Assembly: GCF_014649655.1 (NCBI RefSeq)
Contig: NZ_BMTL01000019.1
Span: 62,001-126,000 of the forward strand
Source: Streptomyces humidus
Lineage (GTDB): Bacteria > Actinomycetota > Actinomycetes > Streptomycetales > Streptomycetaceae
Direction of reading: 5' to 3'
Length of the DNA stretch: 64,000 bases
Shown: one piece after another, positions 50,727 to 59,797 of the stretch
Layout: each line of letters begins with the position of its first letter
Position numbering within the stretch: the first letter of the stretch is position 1
Translations under genes and position numbers: made by a program
Notes under the pieces: model-generated
Database searches by the model: none
What the model was told of the DNA's origin: nothing
What the model saw: only the letters and a program-made list of their open reading frames with translations

Positions 50727-51698
50727 ATGCCCGTCACCGTCGTCCGTTTCAATCTCGTCGCGCCCGGTGCGACCCCCGCCGAGCTGAGCGTCCGCTATCA
50801 GGCCGCGTTGGAGATGGCCGCGTACGCGGACGAGCAGGGCGTCACGACCCTGCAGACCGAGGAGCATCACGGCGTCGAGAACAACTGGCTGCCGTCGCCG
50901 TTCGTCTTCGCGGGCGCGGTGCTCGGGGCGACCCGGCGGCTGGCGGTGACCGTCTCCGCCGTCATCGGTCCGCTGCACGACCCGCTGCGGCTCGCCGAGG
51001 ACATCGCGGTCCTCGATCTGCTGAGCGGCGGCCGGCTGGTCACGGTCGCCGGGATCGGTTACCGGCCCGAGGAGTACGCGCGGGCGGGCGTGGAGTGGAC
51101 GCGCCGGGGCCGGCTCCAGGACGAGTTGCTGGAGACCGTGCTGCGGGCCTGGACCGGCGAGGAGTTCGAGTACCGCGGCCGCACGGTGCGGGTGACCCCG
51201 CGCCCGGCCACCGCGCCGCATCCCCTGCTGCTGGTCGGCGGCTCCTCGCGGGCCGCCGCCCGCCGGGCCGCCCGGCTCGGTCTGCCCTTCTTCCCCAGCG
51301 CGCACCTGCCGGAGCTGGAGGCCTACTACAAGGAGCGGCTGGTGGAGTACGGGACGGAGGGCTGGACGATGATGCCCGGCGCCGAGACCCCGCTGCTGCA
51401 CATCTCCGAGGATCCGGACCGGGCCTGGGCGCTGTACGGCGGGCACTTCCTGCACGAGGCCCGGACCTACGCCTCGTGGCAGTCCGGGGACATCCGGTCG
51501 GCGGTGCGGTCGGGGGCGCGCACGGTCGACGAGCTCCGGGACGAGGGCGTGTACCGGATCCTCACGCCGGACGCGTGCGTGGCGCAGGGGCTCGACAACC
51601 TCGTCCTGCACCCGCTGGCGGGCGGGATGCCGGTGGAGGAGGGCCGGCGGAGTCTGCGGCTGTTCTGCGAACGCGTGCTGCCCCGGCTCGGGGAGTGA
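50727..51698 (+). CDS. LLM-class flavin-dependent oxidoreductase
   Basis: This 323-residue luciferase-like TIM barrel shows VTTLQTEEHHGVENNWLPSP at about residue 38, IAVLDLLSGGRLVTVAGIGY at about 93, and PLLLVGGSSRAAARRAARLG at about 169. It probably uses FMN or F420; the substrate is unknown. AGGGGGT lies seven bases before the ATG. It is convergent with glcP. Confidence 0.9.
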   Translation: MPVTVVRFNLVAPGATPAELSVRYQAALEMAAYADEQGVTTLQTEEHHGVENNWLPSPFVFAGAVLGATRRLAVTVSAVIGPLHDPLRLAEDIAVLDLLSGGRLVTVAGIGYRPEEYARAGVEWTRRGRLQDELLETVLRAWTGEEFEYRGRTVRVTPRPATAPHPLLLVGGSSRAAARRAARLGLPFFPSAHLPELEAYYKERLVEYGTEGWTMMPGAETPLLHISEDPDRAWALYGGHFLHEARTYASWQSGDIRSAVRSGARTVDELRDEGVYRILTPDACVAQGLDNLVLHPLAGGMPVEEGRRSLRLFCERVLPRLGE

Positions 51699-51764
51699 GC
51701 CGGGGCAGCACGACGCACGGGTGTCGAGGAGCGGGCAGCGGGGGGACTCGGCCCGGCTCCTCGA

Positions 51765-51883
51765 GTCCAGGGGGCTCGAAGGGCCTCGTGACGGGTCCAG
51801 GGGGCTCGAAGGGCCTCGTGACGGGTCCAGGGGGCTCGAAGGGCCTCGTGACGGGTCCAGGGGGCTCGACGGCCTCGTGACGG
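51765..51883. repeat. 30-bp tandem repeat, four copies
   Basis: Units start at 51765, 51795, 51825 and 51855. The first three are identical and the last has a short deletion; each contains CAGGGGGCTCGAAGGGCC. The array fills the space between the stop of the LLM gene and the stop of glcP. Confidence 0.9.
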
Positions 51884-51886
51884 GGC

Positions 51887-53305
51887 TCAGCCCATCTCCT
51901 CCAGCGCCTTGCCCTTCGTCTCCTTGACGTACTTCAGGACGAACGGGATGGAGAGCGCGGCGAAGGCCGTGTAGATCACGTAGGTCGCGGAGAGGTTCCA
52001 GTCGGCCAGCGACGGGAAGCTCGCGGTGATGGCCCAGTTGGCGATCCACTGCGCGGAGGCGGCCACGCCGAGGGCGGCGGCGCGGATCCGGTTGGGGAAC
52101 ATCTCGCCGAGGAAGACCCACACGACGACGCCCCAGGACAGGGCGAAGAAGAGGACGAACACATGGGCGGCGATCAGGGCGATCCAGCCCTGCGTCGCGG
52201 GCAGCTTGCCGTCGACGAGGTCGAAGGAGAAGGCCCAGGCCTCCAGGGCAAGGCCGACGGCCATGCCGACGGAGCCGATGAGGGCGAGCGGCCTGCGGCC
52301 GACGCGGTCCACGAAGATCATGGCGATCACGGTGCCGATGATGTTGATGATCGACGTCGTGAAGGAGTAGAAGAACGAGTCCGTCGGGTCGACGCCGACC
52401 GACTGCCACAGCGTCGAGGAGTAGTAGAACGCGACGTTGATGCCGACGAACTGCTGGAAGACCGACAGGCCGATGCCGATCCAGACGATCGGCTTGAAGA
52501 AGAAGGAGCCGCCGAGCAGGTCCTTGAAGGTGGACTTGTGCTCGCTCTTCATCGCGTGCTCGATCTCGGCGACGCGGGCGTCCAGGTCGATCCTGTCGCC
52601 CTCGACCTCTTCCAGGATGCCGCGGGCCCGCTCGCGCTTGCCGACGGAGATCAGGAAGCGCGGGGACTCGGGGATGGCGAAGGAGAGCAGGCCGTACAGA
52701 ACGGCCGGGACGACCATCACGCCGAGCATGACCTGCCAGGCCTCCAGGCCCATGAGCCTGCCGCGCTGGTCGCCGCCGGCGGCGTTGAGCAGACCCCAGT
52801 TGACCAGCTGCGATATCGCGATGCCGATGACGATCGCAGCCTGCTGGAAGGAGCCGAGCCGGCCGCGGTAGGCGGGCGGGGCGACCTCGGCGATGTAGGC
52901 GGGGCCGATCACGGAGGCCATGCCGATGGCGAAGCCGCCGACGACCCGCCACAGGGCGAAGTCCCACAGTGCGAAGGGCAGGGCCGAGCCGACGGCGCTG
53001 ACCGTGAACAGCACGGCGGCGATCTGCATCACCCTGATGCGGCCGATGCGGTCGGCCATGCGGCCGGCGGTCGCGGCGCCGACCGCGCAGCCGATCAGGG
53101 CGATGGCGATGACCTGGGCGAGGGCGGCGGAGCCCACGTCGTAGCGGTCCCGGATGGCCTCGACGGCGCCGTTGATCACGGAGCTGTCGTAGCCGAACAG
53201 GAAGCCGCCCATCGCGGCCGCCGCAGCGATGAAGATGACATGCCCGAGATGATCGGGGTGAGCCGTCCCGGCTCCTGTCTGGGATGTCTGCGCTGTGCTG
53301 GTCAC
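51887..53305 (-). CDS. glcP: Glucose permease GlcP (sugar porter, MFS)
   Basis: This proton-driven glucose importer is the main PTS-independent glucose route in Streptomyces. Read from GTG at 53305 it has 472 residues, the length of GlcP. Twelve helices and sugar-porter signatures are visible: GRMADRIGRIR, PESPRFLISVGKRE, DRVGRRPLAL and FQQFVGINVAFYYSS. GAGGAG lies six bases before the GTG. It sits downstream of smc, the known position of glcP1. Confidence 0.93.
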   Translation of the reverse strand: MTSTAQTSQTGAGTAHPDHLGHVIFIAAAAAMGGFLFGYDSSVINGAVEAIRDRYDVGSAALAQVIAIALIGCAVGAATAGRMADRIGRIRVMQIAAVLFTVSAVGSALPFALWDFALWRVVGGFAIGMASVIGPAYIAEVAPPAYRGRLGSFQQAAIVIGIAISQLVNWGLLNAAGGDQRGRLMGLEAWQVMLGVMVVPAVLYGLLSFAIPESPRFLISVGKRERARGILEEVEGDRIDLDARVAEIEHAMKSEHKSTFKDLLGGSFFFKPIVWIGIGLSVFQQFVGINVAFYYSSTLWQSVGVDPTDSFFYSFTTSIINIIGTVIAMIFVDRVGRRPLALIGSVGMAVGLALEAWAFSFDLVDGKLPATQGWIALIAAHVFVLFFALSWGVVVWVFLGEMFPNRIRAAALGVAASAQWIANWAITASFPSLADWNLSATYVIYTAFAALSIPFVLKYVKETKGKALEEMG

Positions 53306-53351
53306 GTGCACTCCTCGGGCCACCGGCAACGCTGCCGGCGCGGTCAGCCTC

Positions 53352-53478
53352 CAGGTAGGTGGTACCTGAAGGTAAATCCAACGTTCCTGACCTTATGTCT
53401 TCAAGTTTCCAAATCAAACGCGGGAAATTGTGAGAACCGAGACAGGATTCGGCCACATACGTTCACTTCTTGAAGACA
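53352..53478. promoter_or_regulatory. glcP control region with dyads
   Basis: Upstream of glcP lie CAGGTA-ggtgg-TACCTG (53352-53368) and a widely spaced inverted pair, TGTCTTCAAG (53396-53405) and CTTGAAGACA (53469-53478). The gap is otherwise AT-richer than its surroundings, as a promoter region would be. The proteins that bind are unknown. Confidence 0.5.
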
Positions 53479-53521
53479 GTGCAGGTCGCGGCGTCGGCAC
53501 CGAGGCCCGGGTGGCCGCCCG

Positions 53522-56500
53522 TCAGCGCAGCCGCTGACTGATCACCTTCGACACGCCGTCGCCCTGCATGGACACGCCGTACAGCGCGTCGGCGACCTCC
53601 ATCGTGCGCTTCTGATGGGTGATCACGATCAGCTGCGACGCTTCCTGCAGCTCCTGCATGATCCGGATCAGCCGCTGCAGGTTGGTGTCGTCGAGGGCCG
53701 CCTCGACCTCGTCCATGACGTAGAACGGACTGGGCCGCGCCTTGAAGATCGCCACCAGCATGGCGACGGCGGTCAGCGAGCGCTCGCCGCCGGACAGCAG
53801 GCTCAGCCGCTTGACCTTCTTGCCGGGAGGCCGCGCCTCGACGTCGACGCCCGTGGTGAGCATGTTGTCGGGGTCGGTCAGGATCAACCGTCCCTCCCCG
53901 CCCGGGAAGAGCCGGCCGAACACGCCCTCGAACTCGCGCGCGGTGTCCCGGAAGGCCTCGGTGAAGACCTGCTCGACCCGCTCGTCGACCTCCCTGACCA
54001 CCTGCAGCAGGTCGATCCGGGTCTTCTTCAGGTCCTCCAGCTGCTCGCTGAGGAACTGATGCCGCTCCTCCAGCGCGGAGAACTCCTCGAGGGCGAGCGG
54101 GTTGACCTTGCCGAGCTGCTGGTACGCGCGCTCGGCGGCCCTGAGCCGCTTGTCCTGCTCCGCCCGGACGAACGGCCTGGGCCGGTTGCGCGGGTGCTCC
54201 GGATCCTCCGGCAGCTCCTCGCCCTCGGCGGGGGGCGAGGGCGGCACCGGCTGGTGCGGACCGTACTCCGACACGAGCCCCGCCGGTTCGACACCGAGCT
54301 CCTCCAATGCCTTGGTCTCCAGCTGCTCGATCCGCAGCCGCTTCTCCGCTCCCAGTACCTCGCCCCGGTGAACCGAATCCGTCAACTTGTCGAGTTCCGC
54401 CTTCAGATCGCGCCCCGCGGCGCGGGCGGCGGCGAGCTCCTGCTCCCGGCGCGCCTTCGCCGCGTCCGCCGCCACGCGCTCCTGCTCGGCCCGCCCGACG
54501 GACACCTCGACGTGGGAGAGCAGCTGCCGGGCGCCGGAGGCGACGGCTTCCGCGACGGCGGCCTCGTGCCGCAGCCGCGCCCGTCGCTGCTCGGCACGCG
54601 CGCGTGCCTCACGCTCCGTGCGCGCGGCCCGGTCCAGGGAGTCGGCCCGTCCGGACAGCCCCTTGACCCGCTCCTCGTGGGTGCGGACCTGCAGCCGCGC
54701 CTCCATCTCGGTCTGCCGGGCGTTCGCCCCGTCCGCGGCGAGCCGGTCCCGCACGGAGGTGTCGGGCTCCTCCTCGACCGGCATCTCCTCGGCCACGGCG
54801 AGCCGTTCGGCCAGTTCCTCGGCCTCCTCGACGGCCCTGTCCGACGCGTCCTGCGCCCGCGCCGCCGCCGCCGCGGACCGCTCGGCCTCGCCCGCGGCGC
54901 CCCGGGCCTGACCCGCCAGCCGCCCGAGCTGCTGGGCCACGGCCGACTTCTCCCGGTCGGCGGCCCGCCGCCGCTCCCCCAGCTCCTCGACGAGCGCGGC
55001 GCACTCCCTGCGCCGTTCCCCGGCCTCGCTCTGCGTCCGCGCCAGCTCCTCGCACCGCACGGCCAGATCCTCGAGCTCGACGGCGGCCTCGTCGACCGAG
55101 GCCTGCACCTCCAGCAGACTGGGCGCCCCGGCCGACCCGCCGTGCGCGAAGTGCGCCCCCAGCAGATCGCCCTCGGCCGTGACCGCGACGAGATCGGGAC
55201 GGCCGCGGACGAGTTCCTCGGCGTCCTCCAGGGTGCCGACGACGACGATCCCGCGCAGCAGCCTGCGCACGGCGGGCATCAGCTCCGCGGGACCCCGGAC
55301 CAGGTCGGCGGCGCAGGGCGGCCCGTCGCCGCGCCGCTCCCCGGGCGGCTCGTCCGGAGCGCCGCTCAGCAGCAGCGCGGCGCGGCCCGCGTCCTGCTTG
55401 CGGAGCAGGCGGATCGCGTCCGCCGCCGACGCGGGCGTCGTCACCGCGATCGCGTCCGCCGCCGCCCCGAAGGCCGCCGCGAGGGCGGCCTCGTGACCCG
55501 GCGTCACGGTGAGCAGTTCGGCGGCCGGACCGAGCAGACCGCTCAGGCGGTCCTCCGCGCCGAGCAGCGCGCCGGTGCCGTCCTTGCGCCGCAGCCCGAG
55601 CGCCAGGGCGTCGCGCCGGGCCTGGGTCGCGGCGCGGCTGCGCTCGGCCCCCGTGGCCGCCTCGCGGGCCGCGGTGAGGGCGGCCTCCGCCTCGGCGAGC
55701 CGCCGCCTGGCCGCCTCGTGCCGCTCCCCCAGCTCGTGGTCGCCGGCGTCCAGGCCGTCGACCTCCGCCTTCAGCGTCTCGTACTCCTCCTGCGCGCCGA
55801 CGGCGCGTTCTTGTGCCTCGTCTCGCGCGGCGGCCAGCCGGTCGATCTCGGCCTGGGCGGAGGCGGCACGCGAGCGGGCCGCGTTGACCTGCCCGTTCAG
55901 CCTGGCGAGTCCCTCGCGGCGGTCGGCGATGGCCCGGGCCACGTCCTTCAGCCGACGTTCCTCGGCGGCGAGCTCCCGTTCCAGGTCGGCGCGGTGGGCG
56001 ACGGTGTCCTCCAGGGCGTGCCGGGCCGCTTCGAGGGCGGCCTCCAGCTCGGCCTCCTGCTCACGGACCCGGGCGGCCTCGCGCTCCATGTCCTCGGGAT
56101 CACGGCCGCGCCGCTCCTCGGGGGGCGCCGAGGTGGCGCTCTTCACGCGCGCGTCGGCGAGCGAGATCGTGCCGCGGACGCGTTCGGCGAGCTGGGACAG
56201 CTCGTACCAGGTCTGCTGGGCGCCCTGCAGTCGTGGTGTCAGCCGGCGGACCTCGTCCTCCAGGAGGGCCTCGCGCTGCAGGGCCTTGCGCAGCTCCTGC
56301 TCGGCGGCCTCCTTGCGTTCCTTGAGGGCGGCCTCGTCGGCGACCTCGCTGCGCAGGGCCTCCCGCAGCCGTACGAGATCGTCGGCGAGGAGGCGCAGCC
56401 GGGCGTCGCGCAGGTCGGCCTGGATGACCGCGGCGCGGCGGGCGACGGCTGCCTGGCGGCCGAGGGGCTTGAGCTGACGGCGCAGTTCGTCGGTGAGGTC

Positions 56501-57076
56501 CTGCACGCGCGCGAGGTTGGCCTGCATCGCGTCCAGCTTGCGCAGCGCCTTCTCCTTGCGCTTGCGGTGCTTGAGGACGCCCGCGGCCTCCTCGATGAAG
56601 GCGCGGCGGCCCGTCGGGTCGGCGTGCAGGACGGAGTCGAGCTGGCCCTGGCCGACGATGACGTGCATCTCGCGGCCGATGCCGGAGTCGGACAACAGGT
56701 CCTGGATGTCGAGCAGGCGGCAGGTGTCGCCGTTGATCTGGTACTCGCTGCCGCCGTTGCGGAACATGATCCGCGTGATGGTGACCTCGGCGTACTCGAT
56801 GGGCAGCGCCCCGTCGGAGTTGTCGATGGTCAGGGACACCTCGGCACGGCCCAGCGGGGGGCGGCCGGTGGTACCGGCGAAGATGACGTCCTCCATCTTG
56901 CCGCCGCGCAGCGACTTGGCGCCCTGCTCCCCCATGACCCAGCTGAGGGCGTCCACCACATTGGACTTGCCCGAACCGTTCGGACCGACGACGCAGGTGA
57001 TGCCCGGTTCGAACCGGAGCGTGGTGGCCGAGGCGAACGACTTGAACCCCCGGAGGGTCAGGGCCTTGAGGTGCAC
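53522..57076 (-). CDS. smc: Chromosome segregation protein SMC
   Basis: SMC compacts and segregates chromosomes, in Streptomyces mainly during sporulation. It has 1184 residues from GTG at 57076 (HLKALTLRGFKSFA): Walker A GPNGSGKSNVVDALSWVMGE, a long coiled coil with a hinge near 510-650, a second coiled coil, the signature LSGGERSLTAVAML and Walker B FYVMDEVEAALDD. Longer in-frame starts upstream are not supported by the family. Confidence 0.96.
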   Translation of the reverse strand: MHLKALTLRGFKSFASATTLRFEPGITCVVGPNGSGKSNVVDALSWVMGEQGAKSLRGGKMEDVIFAGTTGRPPLGRAEVSLTIDNSDGALPIEYAEVTITRIMFRNGGSEYQINGDTCRLLDIQDLLSDSGIGREMHVIVGQGQLDSVLHADPTGRRAFIEEAAGVLKHRKRKEKALRKLDAMQANLARVQDLTDELRRQLKPLGRQAAVARRAAVIQADLRDARLRLLADDLVRLREALRSEVADEAALKERKEAAEQELRKALQREALLEDEVRRLTPRLQGAQQTWYELSQLAERVRGTISLADARVKSATSAPPEERRGRDPEDMEREAARVREQEAELEAALEAARHALEDTVAHRADLERELAAEERRLKDVARAIADRREGLARLNGQVNAARSRAASAQAEIDRLAAARDEAQERAVGAQEEYETLKAEVDGLDAGDHELGERHEAARRRLAEAEAALTAAREAATGAERSRAATQARRDALALGLRRKDGTGALLGAEDRLSGLLGPAAELLTVTPGHEAALAAAFGAAADAIAVTTPASAADAIRLLRKQDAGRAALLLSGAPDEPPGERRGDGPPCAADLVRGPAELMPAVRRLLRGIVVVGTLEDAEELVRGRPDLVAVTAEGDLLGAHFAHGGSAGAPSLLEVQASVDEAAVELEDLAVRCEELARTQSEAGERRRECAALVEELGERRRAADREKSAVAQQLGRLAGQARGAAGEAERSAAAAARAQDASDRAVEEAEELAERLAVAEEMPVEEEPDTSVRDRLAADGANARQTEMEARLQVRTHEERVKGLSGRADSLDRAARTEREARARAEQRRARLRHEAAVAEAVASGARQLLSHVEVSVGRAEQERVAADAAKARREQELAAARAAGRDLKAELDKLTDSVHRGEVLGAEKRLRIEQLETKALEELGVEPAGLVSEYGPHQPVPPSPPAEGEELPEDPEHPRNRPRPFVRAEQDKRLRAAERAYQQLGKVNPLALEEFSALEERHQFLSEQLEDLKKTRIDLLQVVREVDERVEQVFTEAFRDTAREFEGVFGRLFPGGEGRLILTDPDNMLTTGVDVEARPPGKKVKRLSLLSGGERSLTAVAMLVAIFKARPSPFYVMDEVEAALDDTNLQRLIRIMQELQEASQLIVITHQKRTMEVADALYGVSMQGDGVSKVISQRLR

Positions 57077-57331
57077 GGCGCTGGACTCTACCTTCCGGGA
57101 ATGTCTCACTCCATGAACCCGCGGTTTCACCCGTGAACGCGCAGGGCACACCAAACGTTAAGAGACTGAAAGGGTGCGTGGGGGAAGCAACGGCGGGGGC
57201 CACAGGAGCGGCGGGAAAGAAAGAAGGGACGCCGAGGAGGCGTCCCTTGCAAACTCTGACAACTTAGCGGTCCGACGCGGTTGGTGTGTGCCGCCCGACC
57301 ACTGCGATGCCGTTGTGCAGCGGTGCAGCGA

Positions 57332-57535
57332 TCAGGTGAGCGCAGGCTCCGCCTGGCGTGCGTCGATGCTCTCCAGAAGCGATTCGTGAGAAGCGGCAGC
57401 CGTCAGCGCGTCGTTCTCGGCCTGGATCCGTCCGAGCTCGGATTCCAGATCCTGTACACGCTGCTGCAGCCGTCGCATCTCGGCGAGGAGTCGCGGGTCG
57501 GAGCCGCCGACGTAACCGAGAAGCGCCTTTGCCAT
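57332..57535 (-). CDS. Small coiled-coil protein, conserved in Streptomyces
   Basis: This is a 67-residue protein, MAKALLGYVGGSDPRLLAEM, then a heptad pattern RRLQQRVQDLESELGRIQAE. It has no known function. It lies between acylphosphatase and smc, all on one strand. The ATG at 57535 is chosen because MAKALLGYVGG is the conserved start I remember; the longer frame is not. Confidence 0.8.
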   Translation of the reverse strand: MAKALLGYVGGSDPRLLAEMRRLQQRVQDLESELGRIQAENDALTAAASHESLLESIDARQAEPALT

Positions 57536-57916
57536 GATGGATGGTCCTCCACAATGAGTGACCGACCGAAGCGGTGTGGGTCGTGAGGGATTTCGCACCC
57601 GCGATGTCCGGCGGGATGGTGTTCTTACTGCCGTTCATCCATGCCGAACAGCTGAGGTGCGCGGGGTGCTTTCAGCGTCTCACCAAAAAGTTTGACGGTC
57701 AACACGATCACGCCCCGTATTGGCGGGCAACCCGGTGGCGCGCGGCCGTTACGGCGGCGCTGCGAATTCTGCGGGGCCCTGAAGGCGTGGCGATCATCCT
57801 TGCGTGCGGAGCTTCCCACCGCAAGCGATTCTTGGCAACCACCTGCCCCTTTCCGCTTCCGGCGGCTGCCGACGGCACGTCCCCCGGCCTTCGCGGCCCC
57901 GGCTCACGCACCTTCC
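57536..57916. other. 381-base gap between acyP and the coiled-coil gene
   Basis: The sequence is less GC-rich around 57590-57720 and should hold the promoter of the small gene. No repeat, RNA or further gene was found. Confidence 0.4.
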
Positions 57917-58198
57917 TCAGCGGATCGCGAAGCCGTCGTAGCCGCCGCGCGGTGTGTCCCATATCTCTGTGACGCCGTCGACGCGCCCGGGCGTGTCGTC
58001 GCCGAGGAGCCAGCCGAGGAGGTCCTCGCAGCCGTCTCGGCCGCCCTCGGCGACCACCTGGACCCTGCCGTCGGCCAAATTGAGAGCAAAACCACTCAGG
58101 CCGCCGATCTCCAGGGCCTTGGCCCGCGTGAACCAGCGAAATCCCACGCCCTGGACGTGTCCACGCACCCAGGCGACCAGCCGTACGTCCTCGCTCAT
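57917..58198 (-). CDS. acyP: Acylphosphatase
   Basis: This enzyme hydrolyses acyl phosphates such as carbamoyl phosphate and 1,3-bisphosphoglycerate. It has 93 residues. The catalytic Arg is in RGHVQGVGFRWF (position 21) and the Asn in GFALNLADGRV (position 40), both intact. It is divergent from the CAP-domain gene. Confidence 0.95.
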   Translation of the reverse strand: MSEDVRLVAWVRGHVQGVGFRWFTRAKALEIGGLSGFALNLADGRVQVVAEGGRDGCEDLLGWLLGDDTPGRVDGVTEIWDTPRGGYDGFAIR

Positions 58199-58286
58199 GT
58201 GTGCAACCTAACCGGGCGAAGTCTCTCGGGGCACTTCCACCCCCGGCGCCATGCGGTACCGTCCCGATCCAATGATTCGCATATGA

Positions 58287-58308
58287 AACTCACTCGATCG
58301 AGTGAGTT
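58287..58308. promoter_or_regulatory. 22-bp perfect palindrome in the acyP-CAP intergenic region
   Basis: The half-site AACTCACTCGA is followed immediately by its exact complement. It lies 88 bases from the acyP start and 85 bases from the CAP-protein start. Size and symmetry suit a TetR-like dimer operator. Confidence 0.65.
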
Positions 58309-58393
58309 CCGGTCGGCCAGGGGGATCAGGAGGCGCGCGACGCCCCGCACCCCGGCCGGCTGTGGGAACACCGCTTGGACGAGAGGCAAGGAC

Positions 58394-59581
58394 ATGGGAC
58401 GCCACCGACGCTCCGCCGCCGGCCGCGCCGCCACGAGCCGCGCCACGGGGGTCACACAGACGCACGGCTCGCACGCGGACAGTCACACCCTGCTGGACAG
58501 GTACGGCGCCGGCCGGCCCACGGCGGGCATCGCCCCGTATCTGAACCCCGAGGCCTACGCCGACACCGTGGCCCGGAGCCAGGAGTACCTGTACGCCCTG
58601 GACGACGAGCACGGGCGCGCCGACACCGCCGTGTTCCCGGCCGACGGTGCCGCTTTCGGCGGTTTCACCCCCGGCGGCAGGGGCCCCGGGCCGGGCCCGG
58701 CCCGGAACGGCTCGGGCCATCGCCGCAGGAAGAGGGTCGTCACGCCGGTGAAGACGGGCCTGCTCGGCGTCTCCGCGGCGGTCGCCCTGGGCACCGTCGC
58801 GGTGGCCACGGGCGTGGTGCCGGGTCTCGACAGCTACCGGCTCGGCGGCGGCAACGGCCCCGCCGACAAGGTGCAGGCCGCGGGATCGCCGACCAACTCG
58901 GCCGCCGAGCAGGGCGGCGCCTCCGGTCCGGCCGAGTCCGACCGCGGCGCGGCGTCGACCGGTCGTGACGCCGGCCGGGCAGCCTCGCCGTCCGCCTCCT
59001 CGGCCTCCCCGTCAACGTCCCCATCCGCCTCCGCCTCCGCGCCCTCGCGTTCCGCGCCGTCGGCCTCGCCGAGCAGGACGGCCACCGAGAACCCGCAGGC
59101 CACGCCCTCGAAGCCGGCGCGGAAGCCGCAGAGCACGCCGTCCAGTTCGAAGCCGGCCGCCAAGGCCCCGCAGCGGGTCGAGACGCCGGTGACGGTCTCG
59201 GCCGCGGCGCAGGCCGCGGCCGAGGTGCTGAGCCTCGTCAACGAGGAGCGGGCCAAGGCCGGGTGCAGCGCCGTCGCGGCGAACAGCTCACTGTCGGACC
59301 TCGCGGAGAAGTTCAGCGACGACATGGCCGCGCGCGGCTTCTTCGACCACACCGACCCGGACGGGGCGAGCCCCTGGGACCGGGCGGCCGAGGCCGGCAT
59401 ATCCGGTCTCGGCGGTGAGAACATAGCCCGCGGTCAGGCCGACGCGGCCGCGGTCATGGCGGCCTGGATGAACAGCCCCGGCCACAGGGCGAACATCCTG
59501 AACTGCGACTTCACGACCCTCGGTGTCGGCGTCCACTTCGGCCCGGGCGGCCCCTGGTGGACCCAGGACTTCGGCTACTGA
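58394..59581 (+). CDS. CAP/SCP-domain protein with membrane anchor
   Basis: This 395-residue protein has a cytosolic N-terminus of about 110 residues, one membrane helix (VKTGLLGVSAAVALGTVAVA), a Ser/Pro/Ala-rich linker of about 100 residues and a C-terminal CAP domain. The CAP domain is marked by LSLVNEERAKAGCSAV, GFFDHTDPDGASPWDR, GLGGENIARGQ and NSPGHRANIL. Such domains are secreted or surface-exposed, with unknown substrates. GAGGCAAGGAC precedes the ATG at 58394. Confidence 0.9.
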   Translation: MGRHRRSAAGRAATSRATGVTQTHGSHADSHTLLDRYGAGRPTAGIAPYLNPEAYADTVARSQEYLYALDDEHGRADTAVFPADGAAFGGFTPGGRGPGPGPARNGSGHRRRKRVVTPVKTGLLGVSAAVALGTVAVATGVVPGLDSYRLGGGNGPADKVQAAGSPTNSAAEQGGASGPAESDRGAASTGRDAGRAASPSASSASPSTSPSASASAPSRSAPSASPSRTATENPQATPSKPARKPQSTPSSSKPAAKAPQRVETPVTVSAAAQAAAEVLSLVNEERAKAGCSAVAANSSLSDLAEKFSDDMAARGFFDHTDPDGASPWDRAAEAGISGLGGENIARGQADAAAVMAAWMNSPGHRANILNCDFTTLGVGVHFGPGGPWWTQDFGY

Positions 59582-59600
59582 GACACCCGCGGGCCGAAAT

Positions 59601-59628
59601 CCTGCTCCTGCTCCTGCTCCTGCTCCTG
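59601..59628. repeat. CCTGCT hexamer run
   Basis: About 4.7 copies of CCTGCT begin 19 bases after the CAP gene stop. It is a simple slippage tract outside coding sequence. Confidence 0.85.
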
Positions 59629-59797
59629 GGCCGTTCTCCCGGGGCGGGGGCCGTCGGGGAAGGCGCTGCGCACGGTGGCCCGGTTCCCGGTTTCGCCGGT
59701 CGGCGACGCCGTGACCGGAGGAAGGTCGAGCGCCTCCGCGGCAGGGCGACCCGCACGACGGGGTGATGCTCCGTGTCACTGCCTGCGGGGAAGGTGG

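Noticed and set aside
48858..53456. Open frame of 1532 codons on the minus strand across ftsY, the LLM gene and glcP
   Set aside because: It is out of frame with ftsY and glcP and rich in Arg, Gly and Pro, typical of a spurious frame in high-GC DNA.
52163..53473. 436-codon plus-strand frame opposite glcP
   Set aside because: The translation is Asp/Gly/Ala repeats with no hydrophobic helices or family motif, and glcP on the other strand is unambiguous.
53615..57136. Open frame of 1173 codons on the plus strand opposite smc
   Set aside because: It is a GC-skew shadow of smc; the translation is low-complexity, and the minus strand carries all SMC motifs.
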